Shown: positions 40,580-49,347, counted from the first letter of the stretch. The stretch is 64,000 nt of DNA from JBCAXA01 sp038534295 (GCA_038534295.1 JBCAXA010000003.1:1-64000), one strand, 5' to 3'. A program made the numbers and translations. Notes: generated by a model not told the origin, from the letters alone.

Positions 40580-41254
40580 ATGAAACGCAGCAAGCTTGCG
40601 GTCGCGCTCGGCGCCGCCGCTATCACCGTGTTTACCGGTGCCTGTCAAACGCTGGATCCTTACACACGCGAAGAGCAGACCAGCAAGGCAACGCGCAACG
40701 CCGCGATTGGCGCCGGTATCGGCGCGGTCATTGGGTTGATCTCAGGCGACGACGCGGTCGACCGACGCCAGAAGGCATTGATACTCGCCGGCGTCGGCGC
40801 ACTGGCTGGTGGTGCGATTGGCTACTACCAGGATCAACAGGAAGCCGAGCTTCGCGCAGAGTTGGAGCGCTCCGGTGTCAGCGTTACGCGTATCGGTGAC
40901 AACATCACGCTGAACATGCCGAGCAACGTCACGTTCGCGACCGACAGCGCCGATCTAAGCCCGCAGTTCTTCAATGTGTTGGCGTCAGTGACCAAAGTCC
41001 TGAACAAATACGAAAAGACCATTATTGAGGTCGCCGGTCACACCGACAGTACCGGCACCGATCAGTACAACCAGAACCTTTCGCAGCGCCGCGCTAGCGC
41101 GGTCGCACAGTACCTGCGGGCGCAGGGCGTCATGGATCAGCGTCTCATGACGCTCGGTCTCGGCGAGCAGTATCCGGTTGCCGACAATGGCACGGAGGCC
41201 GGCCGTCAGCTCAACCGCCGCGTGGAACTGACGCTCGTGCCGTTGACTGGCTAA
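40580..41254 (+). CDS. OmpA-family lipoprotein with glycine-zipper segment
   Basis: 224 residues, ATG 40580 behind AAGGTGAG. Lipoprotein signal ending VFTGACQTL (Cys about 20). Residues about 40-80 are a glycine-zipper pair (NAAIGAGIGAVIGLISG; LILAGVGALAGGAIGYYQ) that inserts in membranes. The C-terminal OmpA/Pal-like domain carries NVTFATDSADL, EVAGHTDSTGTDQYNQNLSQ and GEQYPVADNGTEAGRQLNRR, which bind peptidoglycan diaminopimelate. Same architecture as YiaD. It has its own terminator. Confidence 0.95.
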   Translation: MKRSKLAVALGAAAITVFTGACQTLDPYTREEQTSKATRNAAIGAGIGAVIGLISGDDAVDRRQKALILAGVGALAGGAIGYYQDQQEAELRAELERSGVSVTRIGDNITLNMPSNVTFATDSADLSPQFFNVLASVTKVLNKYEKTIIEVAGHTDSTGTDQYNQNLSQRRASAVAQYLRAQGVMDQRLMTLGLGEQYPVADNGTEAGRQLNRRVELTLVPLTG

Positions 41255-41281
41255 CAGCGACCGCAACGTGCAGTAGACTTA

Positions 41282-41307
41282 AACGCGGCCTTCGGGCCGC
41301 GTTTTTT
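41282..41307 (+). terminator. Rho-independent terminator of the OmpA-family gene
   Basis: Perfect 9-bp stem AACGCGGCC / GGCCGCGTT with a TTCG tetraloop, running into a T6 tract, 27 bases after the stop codon. Confidence 0.93.
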
Positions 41308-41325
41308 CTGGTGCTGGTGTTGCCG

Positions 41326-41775
41326 ATGAACAATAAGCTGGTTCGTTTCATGGTGTTGCTAGTCGCGGTCGCCGGTTCCTGGCTCGCGCTGCAAACCGGC
41401 ACGACGCTGACGCCAGGGCCGCCTGCCGCCACCACCGACAACGACGGAGCCGAACTTTTGGCCGACGCTTTCGATCGACAACTCAACGACGAATGGATCC
41501 GTGCCAAGGGCCGCGTCAGCCGGCTGCTCGAAGACGACAATGTCGATTCGCGTCACCAGCGCTTTGTCATTGAGACGTCGACCGGCCAAACGCTGCTGAT
41601 TGCGCACAACATCGATCTAGCGCCCCGAGTACCAGTCGCGCTCGGCGATCGCATCAGCTTTAAGGGCGTTTACGAGTGGAACGAGCGCGGCGGCGTGATC
41701 CACTGGACCCATCACGACCCGCAAGGGCGTGAGCCGGGCGGCTGGATTGAGCTACGCGGCAAGCGTTACGAGTAG
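41326..41775 (+). CDS. DUF3465 family secreted protein
   Basis: 149 residues with an N-terminal signal peptide or anchor (LVRFMVLLVAVAGSWLAL). The mature part is an OB-like DUF3465 domain: GRVSRLLEDDNVDSRHQRFV, LLIAHNIDLAPRVP, GDRISFKGVYEWNERGGVIH, then WTHHDPQGREPGGWI. These proteins are small and periplasmic with unknown function. ATG 41326 was chosen over GTG 41311, which abuts the terminator. Confidence 0.82.
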   Translation: MNNKLVRFMVLLVAVAGSWLALQTGTTLTPGPPAATTDNDGAELLADAFDRQLNDEWIRAKGRVSRLLEDDNVDSRHQRFVIETSTGQTLLIAHNIDLAPRVPVALGDRISFKGVYEWNERGGVIHWTHHDPQGREPGGWIELRGKRYE

Positions 41776-41899
41776 CCAGCGAAGGCTCGCTGCAACAGTG
41801 GGTCGATCTGAGCTTTGGGAAAGATGCCGCGGCACCGGCGGAGTCGTTGCGACTCACACCGGCGCCGGTCGGCGGGGGGAGCGGTGTAGCGGACGGCCC

Positions 41900-42763
41900 T
41901 TAAGCGGCCATCGCACCTCTCAATTTCTTAATAGCGGCGGCTTCGATCTGCCGGATGCGTTCGGCCGACACGCTGTACTCGGCCGCCAGTTCATGCAGTG
42001 TGGCTTTGTCATCGGTCAGCCAGCGGCGCGCCAAGATGTCGCGACTACGATCGTCCAGTCCACCGAGTGCGGCGGTGAGCTGATCGCTCGCGTTCGATGC
42101 CCAGTCGGCGTTCTCGACCAGCATGGCCGGGTCGGCGTCGGGGCTCGGCAGGTACGCGGCTGGTTCAAACGCAGCGTCGTCGCTGTCGTGCGGGTTGGCA
42201 TCGAACGATGCATCGTTCGCCGCGAGCCGCTGCTCCATGGCCGTTACTTCATGCTCTGGCACGCCGAGATCGGCGGCGACCGCCTTGGTCTCTTCGGCCG
42301 ACAGCCAGCTCAGGCGCTTCTTCGATTTGCGCAGATTGAAGAACAGTTTGCGCTGTGCCTTGGTCGTGGCCACCTTTACGACGCGCCAGTTACGCAGCAC
42401 GAATTCGTGGATTTCGGCACGAATCCAGTGCACCGCGAACGACACGAGGCGAACGCCAACGTCGGGGTCGAAGCGTTTTACGGCCTTCATCAGACCAACA
42501 TTGCCTTCCTGGATAAGATCACCAATCGGCAGTCCATAGCCGTTATAGCCTTTGGCGATATGCACGACGAAACGCAGGTGCGCGAGCACGAGTTGCCGCG
42601 CAGCATCGAGATCGCCGTCGTCGCGAAAACGATGCGCGAGCTGCTGCTCATCCTCCTGACTGAGGACGGGCACAGAACCTACGGCCTGGATGTACGCATC
42701 CAAGCTGCCAACCGGGCCGGCTAGCATAAGTTCTTGATTTTTAAGCGCGATGCTTGTCGTCAT
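41900..42763 (-). CDS. rpoH: RNA polymerase heat-shock sigma factor sigma-32
   Basis: 287 residues. Region 2: GYGLPIGDLIQEGNVGLMKA-VKRFDPDVGVRLVSFAVHWI. The RpoH box appears right after as KAQRKLFFNLRKSKK, which separates it from other group-3 sigmas. Region 4: HELAAEYSVSAERIRQIEAA. It directs heat-shock chaperone and protease transcription. ATG 42763 has AAAGGACAG upstream. It follows ftsX in the same direction, but with its own promoter region holding a perfect CIRCE element. Confidence 0.97.
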   Translation of the reverse strand: MTTSIALKNQELMLAGPVGSLDAYIQAVGSVPVLSQEDEQQLAHRFRDDGDLDAARQLVLAHLRFVVHIAKGYNGYGLPIGDLIQEGNVGLMKAVKRFDPDVGVRLVSFAVHWIRAEIHEFVLRNWRVVKVATTKAQRKLFFNLRKSKKRLSWLSAEETKAVAADLGVPEHEVTAMEQRLAANDASFDANPHDSDDAAFEPAAYLPSPDADPAMLVENADWASNASDQLTAALGGLDDRSRDILARRWLTDDKATLHELAAEYSVSAERIRQIEAAAIKKLRGAMAA

Positions 42764-42809
42764 TAATGGCTGTCCTTTGTCGAATTGCGCTTTATCCTTA
42801 TATCGGATG

Positions 42810-42836
42810 TTAGCACTCGAACCTTTAGAGTGCTAA
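42810..42836 (-). promoter_or_regulatory. CIRCE element (HrcA operator) upstream of rpoH
   Basis: TTAGCACTC-N9-GAGTGCTAA with both 9-base arms exact. On the coding strand a TATAAG-like -10 lies at 42797-42802, so the operator covers the expected -35 region. The element ends 47 bases before the rpoH start codon. HrcA represses at CIRCE; hrcA itself is not in the window. Confidence 0.93.
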
Positions 42837-42925
42837 AAGGTACTTGAGTTCCAAGCCGGAAGCCAAGGAAATACTTCGACATTTCAGTTATTTAGGTATG
42901 CGCGGCGATTGTATCGCCCGCGTTC

Positions 42926-43876
42926 TCAGCGTGGCTCTATCTGGCGCAAATGGCGGGCTGTGGCGACGAAACTGCCAATCCACCCAAGCAGCGCCCCGGA
43001 GACGGCAACGATGCCCGTCTCGGCCAAATTCAGACCGCGTAGCGTGAATCCGGTTCCGTACAGCCCGGACAGTCGCTGCACCGGCTCATCCAATACCGCC
43101 AGCGCAATCAGCACCAGGGCCAGCGCCATCAGCCCACCCAGCAGGCCAACCAGGAAACCCGAATAGAGAAACGGCCGACGAATGAAGCCATCGCTGCCGC
43201 CAACCAGCTTGACGACGACGATCTCATCGCGGCGATTTTCGATATCCAGGCGAATCGTGTTGCCGATCACGACTACGATCGCGATCGCGAAAAATATCGC
43301 CAGCATCGCAATGGTTCGTTGCAGCAGATCGAGTATCGCGTGGAAGCGGCGAACCCATTCGGTATCGAGCTGCACGATATCGGCTTCCGGGAGACTGGCG
43401 AGATCGTTCCGAAGCGCATCGATTAACGCTTCGCTGGCGCCTTCCGCCGGCCGTACGACCACCGCATGCGGCAGCGGGTTGTCGCCAAGGCTCGCCAACG
43501 CTTCGGCAAAACCGGGATCCGCGCCAAAGCTTGCCGCGGCATCGGTGGCGCTGACAAAACTGACCGACGCGACGTCGGCACGTTGCTCAATGACCGCGGC
43601 GAGCTGTCGCGCCGTGTCTTCGGTCGTGTCGGTTTTGAAAAACACGCTGAAATCGACGGCTTCCTGCCACCCGCCGCTCAGCGTCAGCGCGTTCTGTACC
43701 GTTAGGTGACCAATCGCCGGGAGTGCCAGTGTGATGGCGATGACGAGTCCCGTCAGTAGGGTCGCGATCGGGCTGCGGACCAGCCGGCCGACGGTCGCAA
43801 CGGCCACCTGCGCATGACGGGTGAAATACGCCGCCACCGGGTTGGAACGCTTAATCGACTCGTTGAGCGCCGTCAT
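42926..43876 (-). CDS. ftsX: Cell-division protein FtsX (ABC permease-like)
   Basis: 316 residues, four transmembrane helices (about 45-65, 190-215, 235-260, 285-305) with a periplasmic domain between the first two that starts LSGGWQEAVDFSVFFKTD. With FtsE it controls amidase activators at the septum. The permease core ends in GYVSLRL-type sequence FVATARHLRQIEP. It overlaps ftsE by 4 bases (ATGA). Confidence 0.95.
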   Translation of the reverse strand: MTALNESIKRSNPVAAYFTRHAQVAVATVGRLVRSPIATLLTGLVIAITLALPAIGHLTVQNALTLSGGWQEAVDFSVFFKTDTTEDTARQLAAVIEQRADVASVSFVSATDAAASFGADPGFAEALASLGDNPLPHAVVVRPAEGASEALIDALRNDLASLPEADIVQLDTEWVRRFHAILDLLQRTIAMLAIFFAIAIVVVIGNTIRLDIENRRDEIVVVKLVGGSDGFIRRPFLYSGFLVGLLGGLMALALVLIALAVLDEPVQRLSGLYGTGFTLRGLNLAETGIVAVSGALLGWIGSFVATARHLRQIEPR

Positions 43877-44577
43877 GGCGTGGTGTGGGCCTCGTCCAGC
43901 CGACCCTCGGCGAGCGCCACGCGGCGATGCCCGAGCTGTTCAATGAGCGCGATATCGTGACTCGCGATCAGGATCGTGACGCCAATTTCGTTGAAACGCT
44001 CGAAAATTTGCATGATGTCGAGCGACAGGGTCGGATCGAGGTTGCCGGTCGGCTCGTCAGCGATCAGCAGCCGCGGTCGGCCGACGATAGCGCGCGCAAT
44101 GCCGACGCGCTGCTGCTCGCCGGTCGACAGGGTCACTGGCCGCACTTTCTCCTTGTGCAGCAAACCGACCTGATCGAGCGCCGCGCGCGCACGGCGACCG
44201 GCGTCGCGCGTCGATGCGCCCGCGATAATCAGCGGCAGCGCAACGTTGTCGAACACCGAGCGGTCGAACAGCAGCTGATGATCCTGGAATACGATGCCAA
44301 GCCGGCGACGGTAATGCGCGACGCGCCGGCCGGTGATGCGCCGCGTGTTCTCGCCGTCGACGATGACCTGACCACGGGTTGGTCGCTCGATCAATGCGAT
44401 GAGTTTCAGCAGCGTCGATTTGCCGGCGCCGGAGTGGCCGGTCAGGAACACAAATTCGCCGGCCTCGATACGCAGCGTCAAACCGCGCAGCGCGTCGTGC
44501 CCGCCCGGGTATCGTTTGCCGACGTTCTCGAGTCGAATCATCGGCTCGGTGTTTGCCTCACGCGCCGCTGTCGCCAT
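43873..44577 (-). CDS. ftsE: Cell-division ATP-binding protein FtsE
   Basis: 234 residues. Walker A is LTGHSGAGKSTLLKL, signature LSTGEQQRVGIARAI, Walker B LLIADEPTGNLDP. The classical family start is MIRLENVGKRYPGG, at ATG 44541; I keep ATG 44577 because AAGGGCG sits just ahead of it, while 44541 has no visible ribosome-binding site. The extra 12 residues overlap the end of ftsY by 20 bases. Confidence 0.95.
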   Translation of the reverse strand: MATAAREANTEPMIRLENVGKRYPGGHDALRGLTLRIEAGEFVFLTGHSGAGKSTLLKLIALIERPTRGQVIVDGENTRRITGRRVAHYRRRLGIVFQDHQLLFDRSVFDNVALPLIIAGASTRDAGRRARAALDQVGLLHKEKVRPVTLSTGEQQRVGIARAIVGRPRLLIADEPTGNLDPTLSLDIMQIFERFNEIGVTILIASHDIALIEQLGHRRVALAEGRLDEAHTTP

Positions 44578-45511
44578 CGCCCTTCAACAGTGCACGAACG
44601 AATTCACTGGCGTTGAACGGAGCCAGATCCTCGAGTTTCTCGCCGACCCCGATGAAGCGAATCGGAATACCGAGTTCAGCCGCAATGGCGAAAATGACAC
44701 CGCCTTTCGCCGTGCCGTCGAGTTTCGTAACGGCGAGACCAGTCACGCCGAGCGCCTTGTGAAACTCGCGCGCTTGCGCCAGTGCGTTCTGACCGAGACC
44801 GGCGTCGAGTACCAGCATCACTTCGTGCGGCGCCGCCGCATCGGCGCGCTTCAGGACGCGTTGGACCTTTTCGAGCTCCGCCATCAGTCCTTCCTGGCTG
44901 TGCAGTCGACCCGCCGTGTCGGCGAGCAGCACGTCGACACCGCGTGCTTTGGCGGCAGCGTGGGCGTCGAAAAGCACAGCGGCCGGGTCGGAGCCCGTTT
45001 GCTGTGCAATCACCGGTACGCGATTGCGCTCACCCCAGACCTGCAATTGCTCGATCGCCGCAGCGCGAAAGGTATCGCCGGCGGCCAGCATCACTTCGTG
45101 GCCGTCCGTTTGAAACCGTTGCGCGAGTTTACCGAGTGTCGTTGTTTTACCGGCACCATTGACGCCGACCATCAGGATGACAAACGGCTCGGCGGCCGTG
45201 TCGATGGTCAACGGTTTTTCTACCGGTGCGAGAATATCGGTCAGCGTTTCCTCGAGGCCGAGTAGCAGCGCCGCCGTATCCTTGAGCTCGTTGCGTGCGA
45301 GCCGTTTGCGCAAGCGCTCGAGGATCGCCTCGGTCGTCTCGATACCGACATCGGCCATAACCAGCCGCGTCTCGAGTTCATCGAGAACGTCTTCATCGAT
45401 CTTGCCGCCCGGGACGAGGTTCGCGAGATCGTAGGTCAGCCACGAGTCGCCCTTGTTCAGCCGTGCGCGCAGCCGTGAGAAGAAGCCGGGTTTGCGCGTG
45501 GTGTCGTTCAT
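44558..45511 (-). CDS. ftsY: Signal recognition particle receptor FtsY
   Basis: 317 residues from ATG 45511. A short N-domain (GFFSRLRARLNKGDSWLTYD) is followed by the NG GTPase: G1 VNGAGKTTTLGKLA, the insertion box DTFRAAAIEQL, G3 LLADTAGRL, G4 TKLDGTAKGG and the closing IGVGEKLEDLAPF. It lacks the long acidic A-domain of E. coli FtsY (497 residues), as in many bacteria. It docks SRP-ribosome complexes at the membrane. First gene of ftsY-ftsE-ftsX. Confidence 0.96.
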   Translation of the reverse strand: MNDTTRKPGFFSRLRARLNKGDSWLTYDLANLVPGGKIDEDVLDELETRLVMADVGIETTEAILERLRKRLARNELKDTAALLLGLEETLTDILAPVEKPLTIDTAAEPFVILMVGVNGAGKTTTLGKLAQRFQTDGHEVMLAAGDTFRAAAIEQLQVWGERNRVPVIAQQTGSDPAAVLFDAHAAAKARGVDVLLADTAGRLHSQEGLMAELEKVQRVLKRADAAAPHEVMLVLDAGLGQNALAQAREFHKALGVTGLAVTKLDGTAKGGVIFAIAAELGIPIRFIGVGEKLEDLAPFNASEFVRALLKGDGDSGA

Positions 45512-45569
45512 GCCCGCTGGCAGCTTTCTTGTTACCGTTATTGGCGATGTTGCTCGTTGCTCACCGCCG

Positions 45570-46181
45570 ATGAATCGTGCCAGTCGTTCCGCTCGGGGTG
45601 CCGGCCGCGTGCGTATTGTAGCGGGCGAGTGGCGCCGCCGCTTCATTCAAGTGGCGTCGGCACGCGATCTGCGGCCGACGCCGGATCGCGTTCGCGAAAC
45701 GCTGTTCAACTGGCTCGCACCGACCATTGCCGGCGCTCGCGTCCTCGATGCATTTGCCGGGACCGGTATTCTCGGCCTCGAAGCGCTGTCCCGCGGTGCA
45801 GCGCACGTGACGTTCATAGAACGTAATCCACAACTTGCGCACGCCCTGGAAGCCAACCTTGCGGAGCTTGGCGGGGCGCCGCGCGCCACCGTCGTTTGCG
45901 GCGATGCCTGGCGCCGCCTCAGCGAGCCAGGATCACCGATGGACGTGGTGTTTCTCGATCCGCCATTCCGGGCTACCGCGCACGCCGAATTGTGTACACT
46001 GCTGCAAAAAAACGGCTGGCTGGGGAGCGACAGCGTCATCTACCTAGAGCAGGAACTTGCCCGGCCGCCACCGGCGTTGCCCCAACCGTTGGGTATTCGT
46101 CGCCACGGCAGTGCCGGACGTGTGCGCTACATGCTTGCGGCCGCATTGTCACCTGACGAGGAGTGCGAAACGTGGGCATAG
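45570..46181 (+). CDS. rsmD: 16S rRNA (guanine966-N2)-methyltransferase
   Basis: 203 residues. RIVAGEWRRRFIQVA and RPTPDRVRETLFNWL are the RsmD opening. The SAM loop is VLDAFAGTGILGLEALSRGA and the catalytic motif is VVFLDPPF. ATG 45570 fits; the frame is open further upstream into ftsY. Divergent from ftsY with a 58-bp gap, as in E. coli, and overlapping coaD by 10 bases. Confidence 0.95.
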   Translation: MNRASRSARGAGRVRIVAGEWRRRFIQVASARDLRPTPDRVRETLFNWLAPTIAGARVLDAFAGTGILGLEALSRGAAHVTFIERNPQLAHALEANLAELGGAPRATVVCGDAWRRLSEPGSPMDVVFLDPPFRATAHAELCTLLQKNGWLGSDSVIYLEQELARPPPALPQPLGIRRHGSAGRVRYMLAAALSPDEECETWA

Positions 46182-46666
46182 CCGCGATGTATCCTGGGAC
46201 GTTCGACCCGATCACCAAGGGCCATACCGATCTCGTGCGGCGTGCTGCCCGCCTGTTTGATCGTGTCGTTGTTGCGGTTGCCGCGAACCCCGGCAAAACG
46301 CCCATGTTCAATCTCGAAGAGCGTGTGGACATGGCCGAACAGGTGCTGGCCGGTATCGACGGTATCGACGTCGTGGGCTACGACGGCCTGACGATCCAGT
46401 TTGCCGTCGACAACAAACTGGAGGTCATCCTCCGCGGTCTGCGCGCCGTGTCGGACTTCGAGTACGAGTTTCAGCTCGCCAACATGAACCGACATCTGAC
46501 CGAAGAAGTCGAAACCATGTTCTTGACCCCGACCGAACGCTACACGTTTATTTCGTCGACGCTGGTGCGCGAGATCGCCATCCTCGGCGGCGACGTCGGG
46601 GAATTTGTCGACCCACTTGTCGAAAAAGCTCTGGTCGAACACTGCACCGCGTTGCGCGAGGCCTGA
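46172..46666 (+). CDS. coaD: Phosphopantetheine adenylyltransferase
   Basis: 164 residues; joins ATP and 4'-phosphopantetheine in the fourth step of CoA synthesis. MYPGTFDPITKGHTDLVRRA holds the T/HxGH nucleotide motif; LRAVSDFEYEFQLANMNRHL and TFISSTLVREIAILGGDV complete the site. The start is GTG 46172 with GAGGAG eight bases upstream. Overlaps rsmD. Confidence 0.97.
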   Translation: MGIAAMYPGTFDPITKGHTDLVRRAARLFDRVVVAVAANPGKTPMFNLEERVDMAEQVLAGIDGIDVVGYDGLTIQFAVDNKLEVILRGLRAVSDFEYEFQLANMNRHLTEEVETMFLTPTERYTFISSTLVREIAILGGDVGEFVDPLVEKALVEHCTALREA

Positions 46667-46747
46667 TCGCGCCCGGAAGGGCGCTCCTACATCTTCGTTT
46701 ACTGCTGCGTTGAATCCCGATGTAGGAGCGGGCTTCTGCCCGCGATT
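46667..46747. repeat. Paired inverted REP elements (BIME-like), unit 1
   Basis: Begins right at the coaD stop. A reversed element (GCGCCC-GGAA-GGGCGC, then CTCCTAC) at 46669-46691 and a forward element (GTAGGAG, then GCGGGC-TTCT-GCCCGC) at 46721-46745 flank the linker ACTGCTGCGTTGAATCCCGA. The forward element is identical in core to the array at 1-272. It may also serve as a transcript end for coaD. Confidence 0.85.
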
Positions 46748-46780
46748 GGCCGCTACCGCAGTTCGCATCGTCGGCGCATA

Positions 46781-46861
46781 TCGCGCCTGGAAAGGCGCTC
46801 CTACATCGTTATTTACTGCTGCGTTGAATCCAGATGTAGGAGCGGGCTTCTGCCCGCGATT
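46781..46861. repeat. Paired inverted REP elements (BIME-like), unit 2
   Basis: A second copy of the preceding unit 114 bases on, with the same linker and two or three changes (GCGCCT-GGAA-AGGCGC in the reversed half). The non-repeat spacer 46748-46780 shows nothing else. Confidence 0.85.
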
Positions 46862-46924
46862 GAGCGCGGTGTCGTCGATGTGTTCGCGGCTATGATCGAT
46901 ATCGCGGGCGCAATCCGTTGCGGA

Positions 46925-47737
46925 TCAGCGCTGGCAGCGCACGCAGTAATACGTCGCACGCTGGCCGAGCACCGAGCGCCGAATCGTGTCGCCACAGGTT
47001 CGGCACGGCTCGCCGGCACGTTCATAGACGTTGAGCTTTTGGCGGAAATAGCCGGGCTCGCCGTCGCCCCCGTAGAAGTCGCGTAGCGTCGTGCCGCCGA
47101 CGGCGATAGCGTCGCCGAGCGTCGCACGAATTTCGTCGGCGAGACGCTCGTAGCGCACCTTGGACACTCGGCCCGCGTGCCGGCGTGGATCGATGCCAGC
47201 ACGGAACAGCGCCTCGCTGGCGTAGATGTTGCCAACACCCACGACCACGGCGGCATTCATGATAAATACCTTCACCGCAACGCGGCGGCCGCGCGACAGG
47301 CGGTACAGGTATTCCCCATCGAATCTTGTATCGAACGGCTCGGGCCCCAATGACTCAAGCAGTGGGTGCGATGCGTCGCGGGCCAGCCAGTGCAGCGAGC
47401 CGAATCGTCGCGGGTCGTGAAAGCGCAAAACGCGGCCGGAGTCGAGTTCGAACTCGACATGGTCGTGTTTCTTGAGCGGCGTCTCGGCATCGAGGATCCG
47501 CAGGCTGCCGGACATGCCGAGGTGCAGCATGGCGGAACCCTCGCTTGTTTCTAGCATCAGATACTTGGCGCGCCGGCGCACACCGGTGACGGTTTCGCCG
47601 ATCAGGCGCGCTTCGAAATCAGCCGCGATAGGCCAGCGCAAGCGGCGTTCCGTTATGCGTACGTCGGTCACGGTCTGGCCGACCAAGTGCGGCTCAATGC
47701 CGCGACGGGTGGTTTCGACCTCAGGTAATTCCGGCAT
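46925..47737 (-). CDS. mutM: Formamidopyrimidine-DNA glycosylase
   Basis: 270 residues; removes 8-oxoguanine and formamidopyrimidines. After Met removal the N-terminus is PELPEVETTRRGIEPHL with the catalytic Pro and Glu. RRRAKYLMLE supplies the conserved Lys. The C-terminal zinc finger is C-x2-C ... C-x2-C (CRTCGDTIRR ... YYCVRCQR). ATG 47737 is the only start that gives the essential N-terminal Pro. Confidence 0.97.
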   Translation of the reverse strand: MPELPEVETTRRGIEPHLVGQTVTDVRITERRLRWPIAADFEARLIGETVTGVRRRAKYLMLETSEGSAMLHLGMSGSLRILDAETPLKKHDHVEFELDSGRVLRFHDPRRFGSLHWLARDASHPLLESLGPEPFDTRFDGEYLYRLSRGRRVAVKVFIMNAAVVVGVGNIYASEALFRAGIDPRRHAGRVSKVRYERLADEIRATLGDAIAVGGTTLRDFYGGDGEPGYFRQKLNVYERAGEPCRTCGDTIRRSVLGQRATYYCVRCQR

Positions 47738-47901
47738 TGGCCGATACTCGACAGAATGCGACAAAGAGACAAGGGATCAACAACTTAGCCCGGCCCTGAC
47801 GAAATGCGCCCGGAATCTGTGATTTCAATCTTGGTCGCCCCTTACCGGTCCGCTATAGTTCGCGGCACCGCCACGATACACCCCTTACGGAACCTATCGC
47901 T

Positions 47902-49116
47902 ATGCAGCAATTGCTCGAATACGCCTACGGACTGATCCCGATGTCGTTCTGGGGCTACGTGCTTACCAGCTTCGTGCTCGTCCAGATCACCATGATGTCC
48001 GTCACGCTGTACCTGCATCGCGACGCCGCGCATCGCTCGCTCAACTTGCACCCGGTGTTGCGGCATTTCTTCCGCTTCTGGATTTGGTCCACGTCGGGCA
48101 TGCTGACCCGCGAATGGGTTGCTGTGCACCGTAAACACCATGCGCTGTGCGAGAAAGTCGGCGATCCGCATTCACCGCAGGTCTTCGGCCTGAAAAAGGT
48201 CCTGCTGGAAGGCGCTGAGCTTTACCAGGAGGAGACCGAGAAAGCCGAGACCATTGAGAAATACGGACGCGGCTGTCCGGACGACTGGATCGAGCGCAAT
48301 ATCTACACCCGGTTTCGTAACGGCGGCATCACGCTGTGTGTATTGACTTATCTGGTGCTGTTCGGCGTGCCTGGCATCATCATGATCGCGGTCCAAATGA
48401 TTGCGATGCCGCTATTCGCCGCCGGCATCATCAATGGGGTCGGTCATCACACCGGTTACCGCAACTTCGAGTGTGACGATGCGGCCCGCAACATCGTGCC
48501 GTGGGGCCTGATCTGCGGTGGCGAGGAGCTGCACAATAACCACCACGCGTTTCCGACGTCCGCCAAGTTTTCGATGCGGCCTTGGGAGTTCGACCTCGGT
48601 TGGTTCTATATCCGTGTGTTCTCGGCACTTGGTCTAGCCAAGGTGAACAAAGTCGCGCCAGAACTCGTGCGCACGACGCGCTCGACCCCCGACATCGAAA
48701 CGCTGCGGGCAATAATCGTCAATCGCATGCACGTGTTGCGTGACTACACCCGCCACGTGACGCTGCCGGTCTTCAACGGCGAACGCTCGCAGGCAATCGT
48801 CGGCAGCGACAGCCGCGCTGCGCAGTTGTGGCGCCGCGCCAAACGTCTGGTCGTGCGTCAGCCGAGCCTGCTTGACCAGGCGTCGCAGCAGCGACTCAAC
48901 GATCTGCTCGACTCGAACAAGGCGCTGGCCACCGTGCATCAGTTCCGGCTCCGTCTACAGGAGCTGTGGAGCGGCGCGCAGAACGTCAGCAACGACAAGC
49001 TGCTCGCCAGCCTGAAACAGTGGTGCGCCGAAGCGGAGGAGAGCGGCATCAAAGCGCTGCAGGACTTCGCGGCAACCGTACGCGGCTACTCGATGGCCGC
49101 CGTCCCCGCGCGTTAG
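47902..49116 (+). CDS. Acyl-CoA/acyl-lipid fatty-acid desaturase (delta-9 type)
   Basis: 404 residues, membrane di-iron enzyme. Three His boxes: HRDAAH (39-44), HRKHH (76-80) and HNNHH (about 211-215). These, plus four hydrophobic helices and GVGHHTGYRNFECDDAARN, fit DesA/OLE1-type desaturases that introduce a double bond into saturated acyl chains. The C-terminal 120 residues are polar and helical and longer than in minimal desaturases. It has its own terminator. Confidence 0.93.
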   Translation: MQQLLEYAYGLIPMSFWGYVLTSFVLVQITMMSVTLYLHRDAAHRSLNLHPVLRHFFRFWIWSTSGMLTREWVAVHRKHHALCEKVGDPHSPQVFGLKKVLLEGAELYQEETEKAETIEKYGRGCPDDWIERNIYTRFRNGGITLCVLTYLVLFGVPGIIMIAVQMIAMPLFAAGIINGVGHHTGYRNFECDDAARNIVPWGLICGGEELHNNHHAFPTSAKFSMRPWEFDLGWFYIRVFSALGLAKVNKVAPELVRTTRSTPDIETLRAIIVNRMHVLRDYTRHVTLPVFNGERSQAIVGSDSRAAQLWRRAKRLVVRQPSLLDQASQQRLNDLLDSNKALATVHQFRLRLQELWSGAQNVSNDKLLASLKQWCAEAEESGIKALQDFAATVRGYSMAAVPAR

Positions 49117-49134
49117 GCAGGCACTCGTAAGCAT

Positions 49135-49165
49135 AAAAAAAGCCCGCTTCGGCGGGCTTTTTTTG
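49135..49165. terminator. Bidirectional Rho-independent terminator
   Basis: AAAAAA followed by stem AGCCCGC / GCGGGCT with a TTCG loop and then T7. The A and T runs on both sides allow it to end the desaturase transcript rightward and the rpmB-rpmG transcript leftward (rpmG stop at 49187). Confidence 0.93.
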
Positions 49166-49186
49166 TGTGCGGTTACAGCGGCGGCG

Positions 49187-49342
49187 CTACTTGATCTTCG
49201 CTTCCTTGTAGAGCACGTGCTTACGGATGGTCGGATCGAATTTTTTCGTTTCCATTTTTTCCGGGTGCAGGCGCTTGTTTTTGGTCGTCGTGTAGAAGTG
49301 ACCAGTGCCGGCCGATGAAACGAGTCGGATTTTCTCGCGCAT
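49187..49342 (-). CDS. rpmG: 50S ribosomal protein L33
   Basis: 51 residues, read directly: MREKIRLVSSAGTGHFYTTT, then KNKR, HPEKMETKKFDPTIRKHVLY and KEAKIK. Full length for the gammaproteobacterial L33, which lacks the zinc Cys pairs. The start ATG is 49340-49342 on the reverse strand. Downstream of rpmB by 5 bases. Confidence 0.97.
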   Translation of the reverse strand: MREKIRLVSSAGTGHFYTTTKNKRLHPEKMETKKFDPTIRKHVLYKEAKIK

Positions 49343-49347
49343 GATCG

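Noticed and set aside
43885..45265. Forward open frames opposite ftsE and ftsY (43885-44616, 44399-45265)
   Set aside because: Antisense to essential conserved genes without domain signals.
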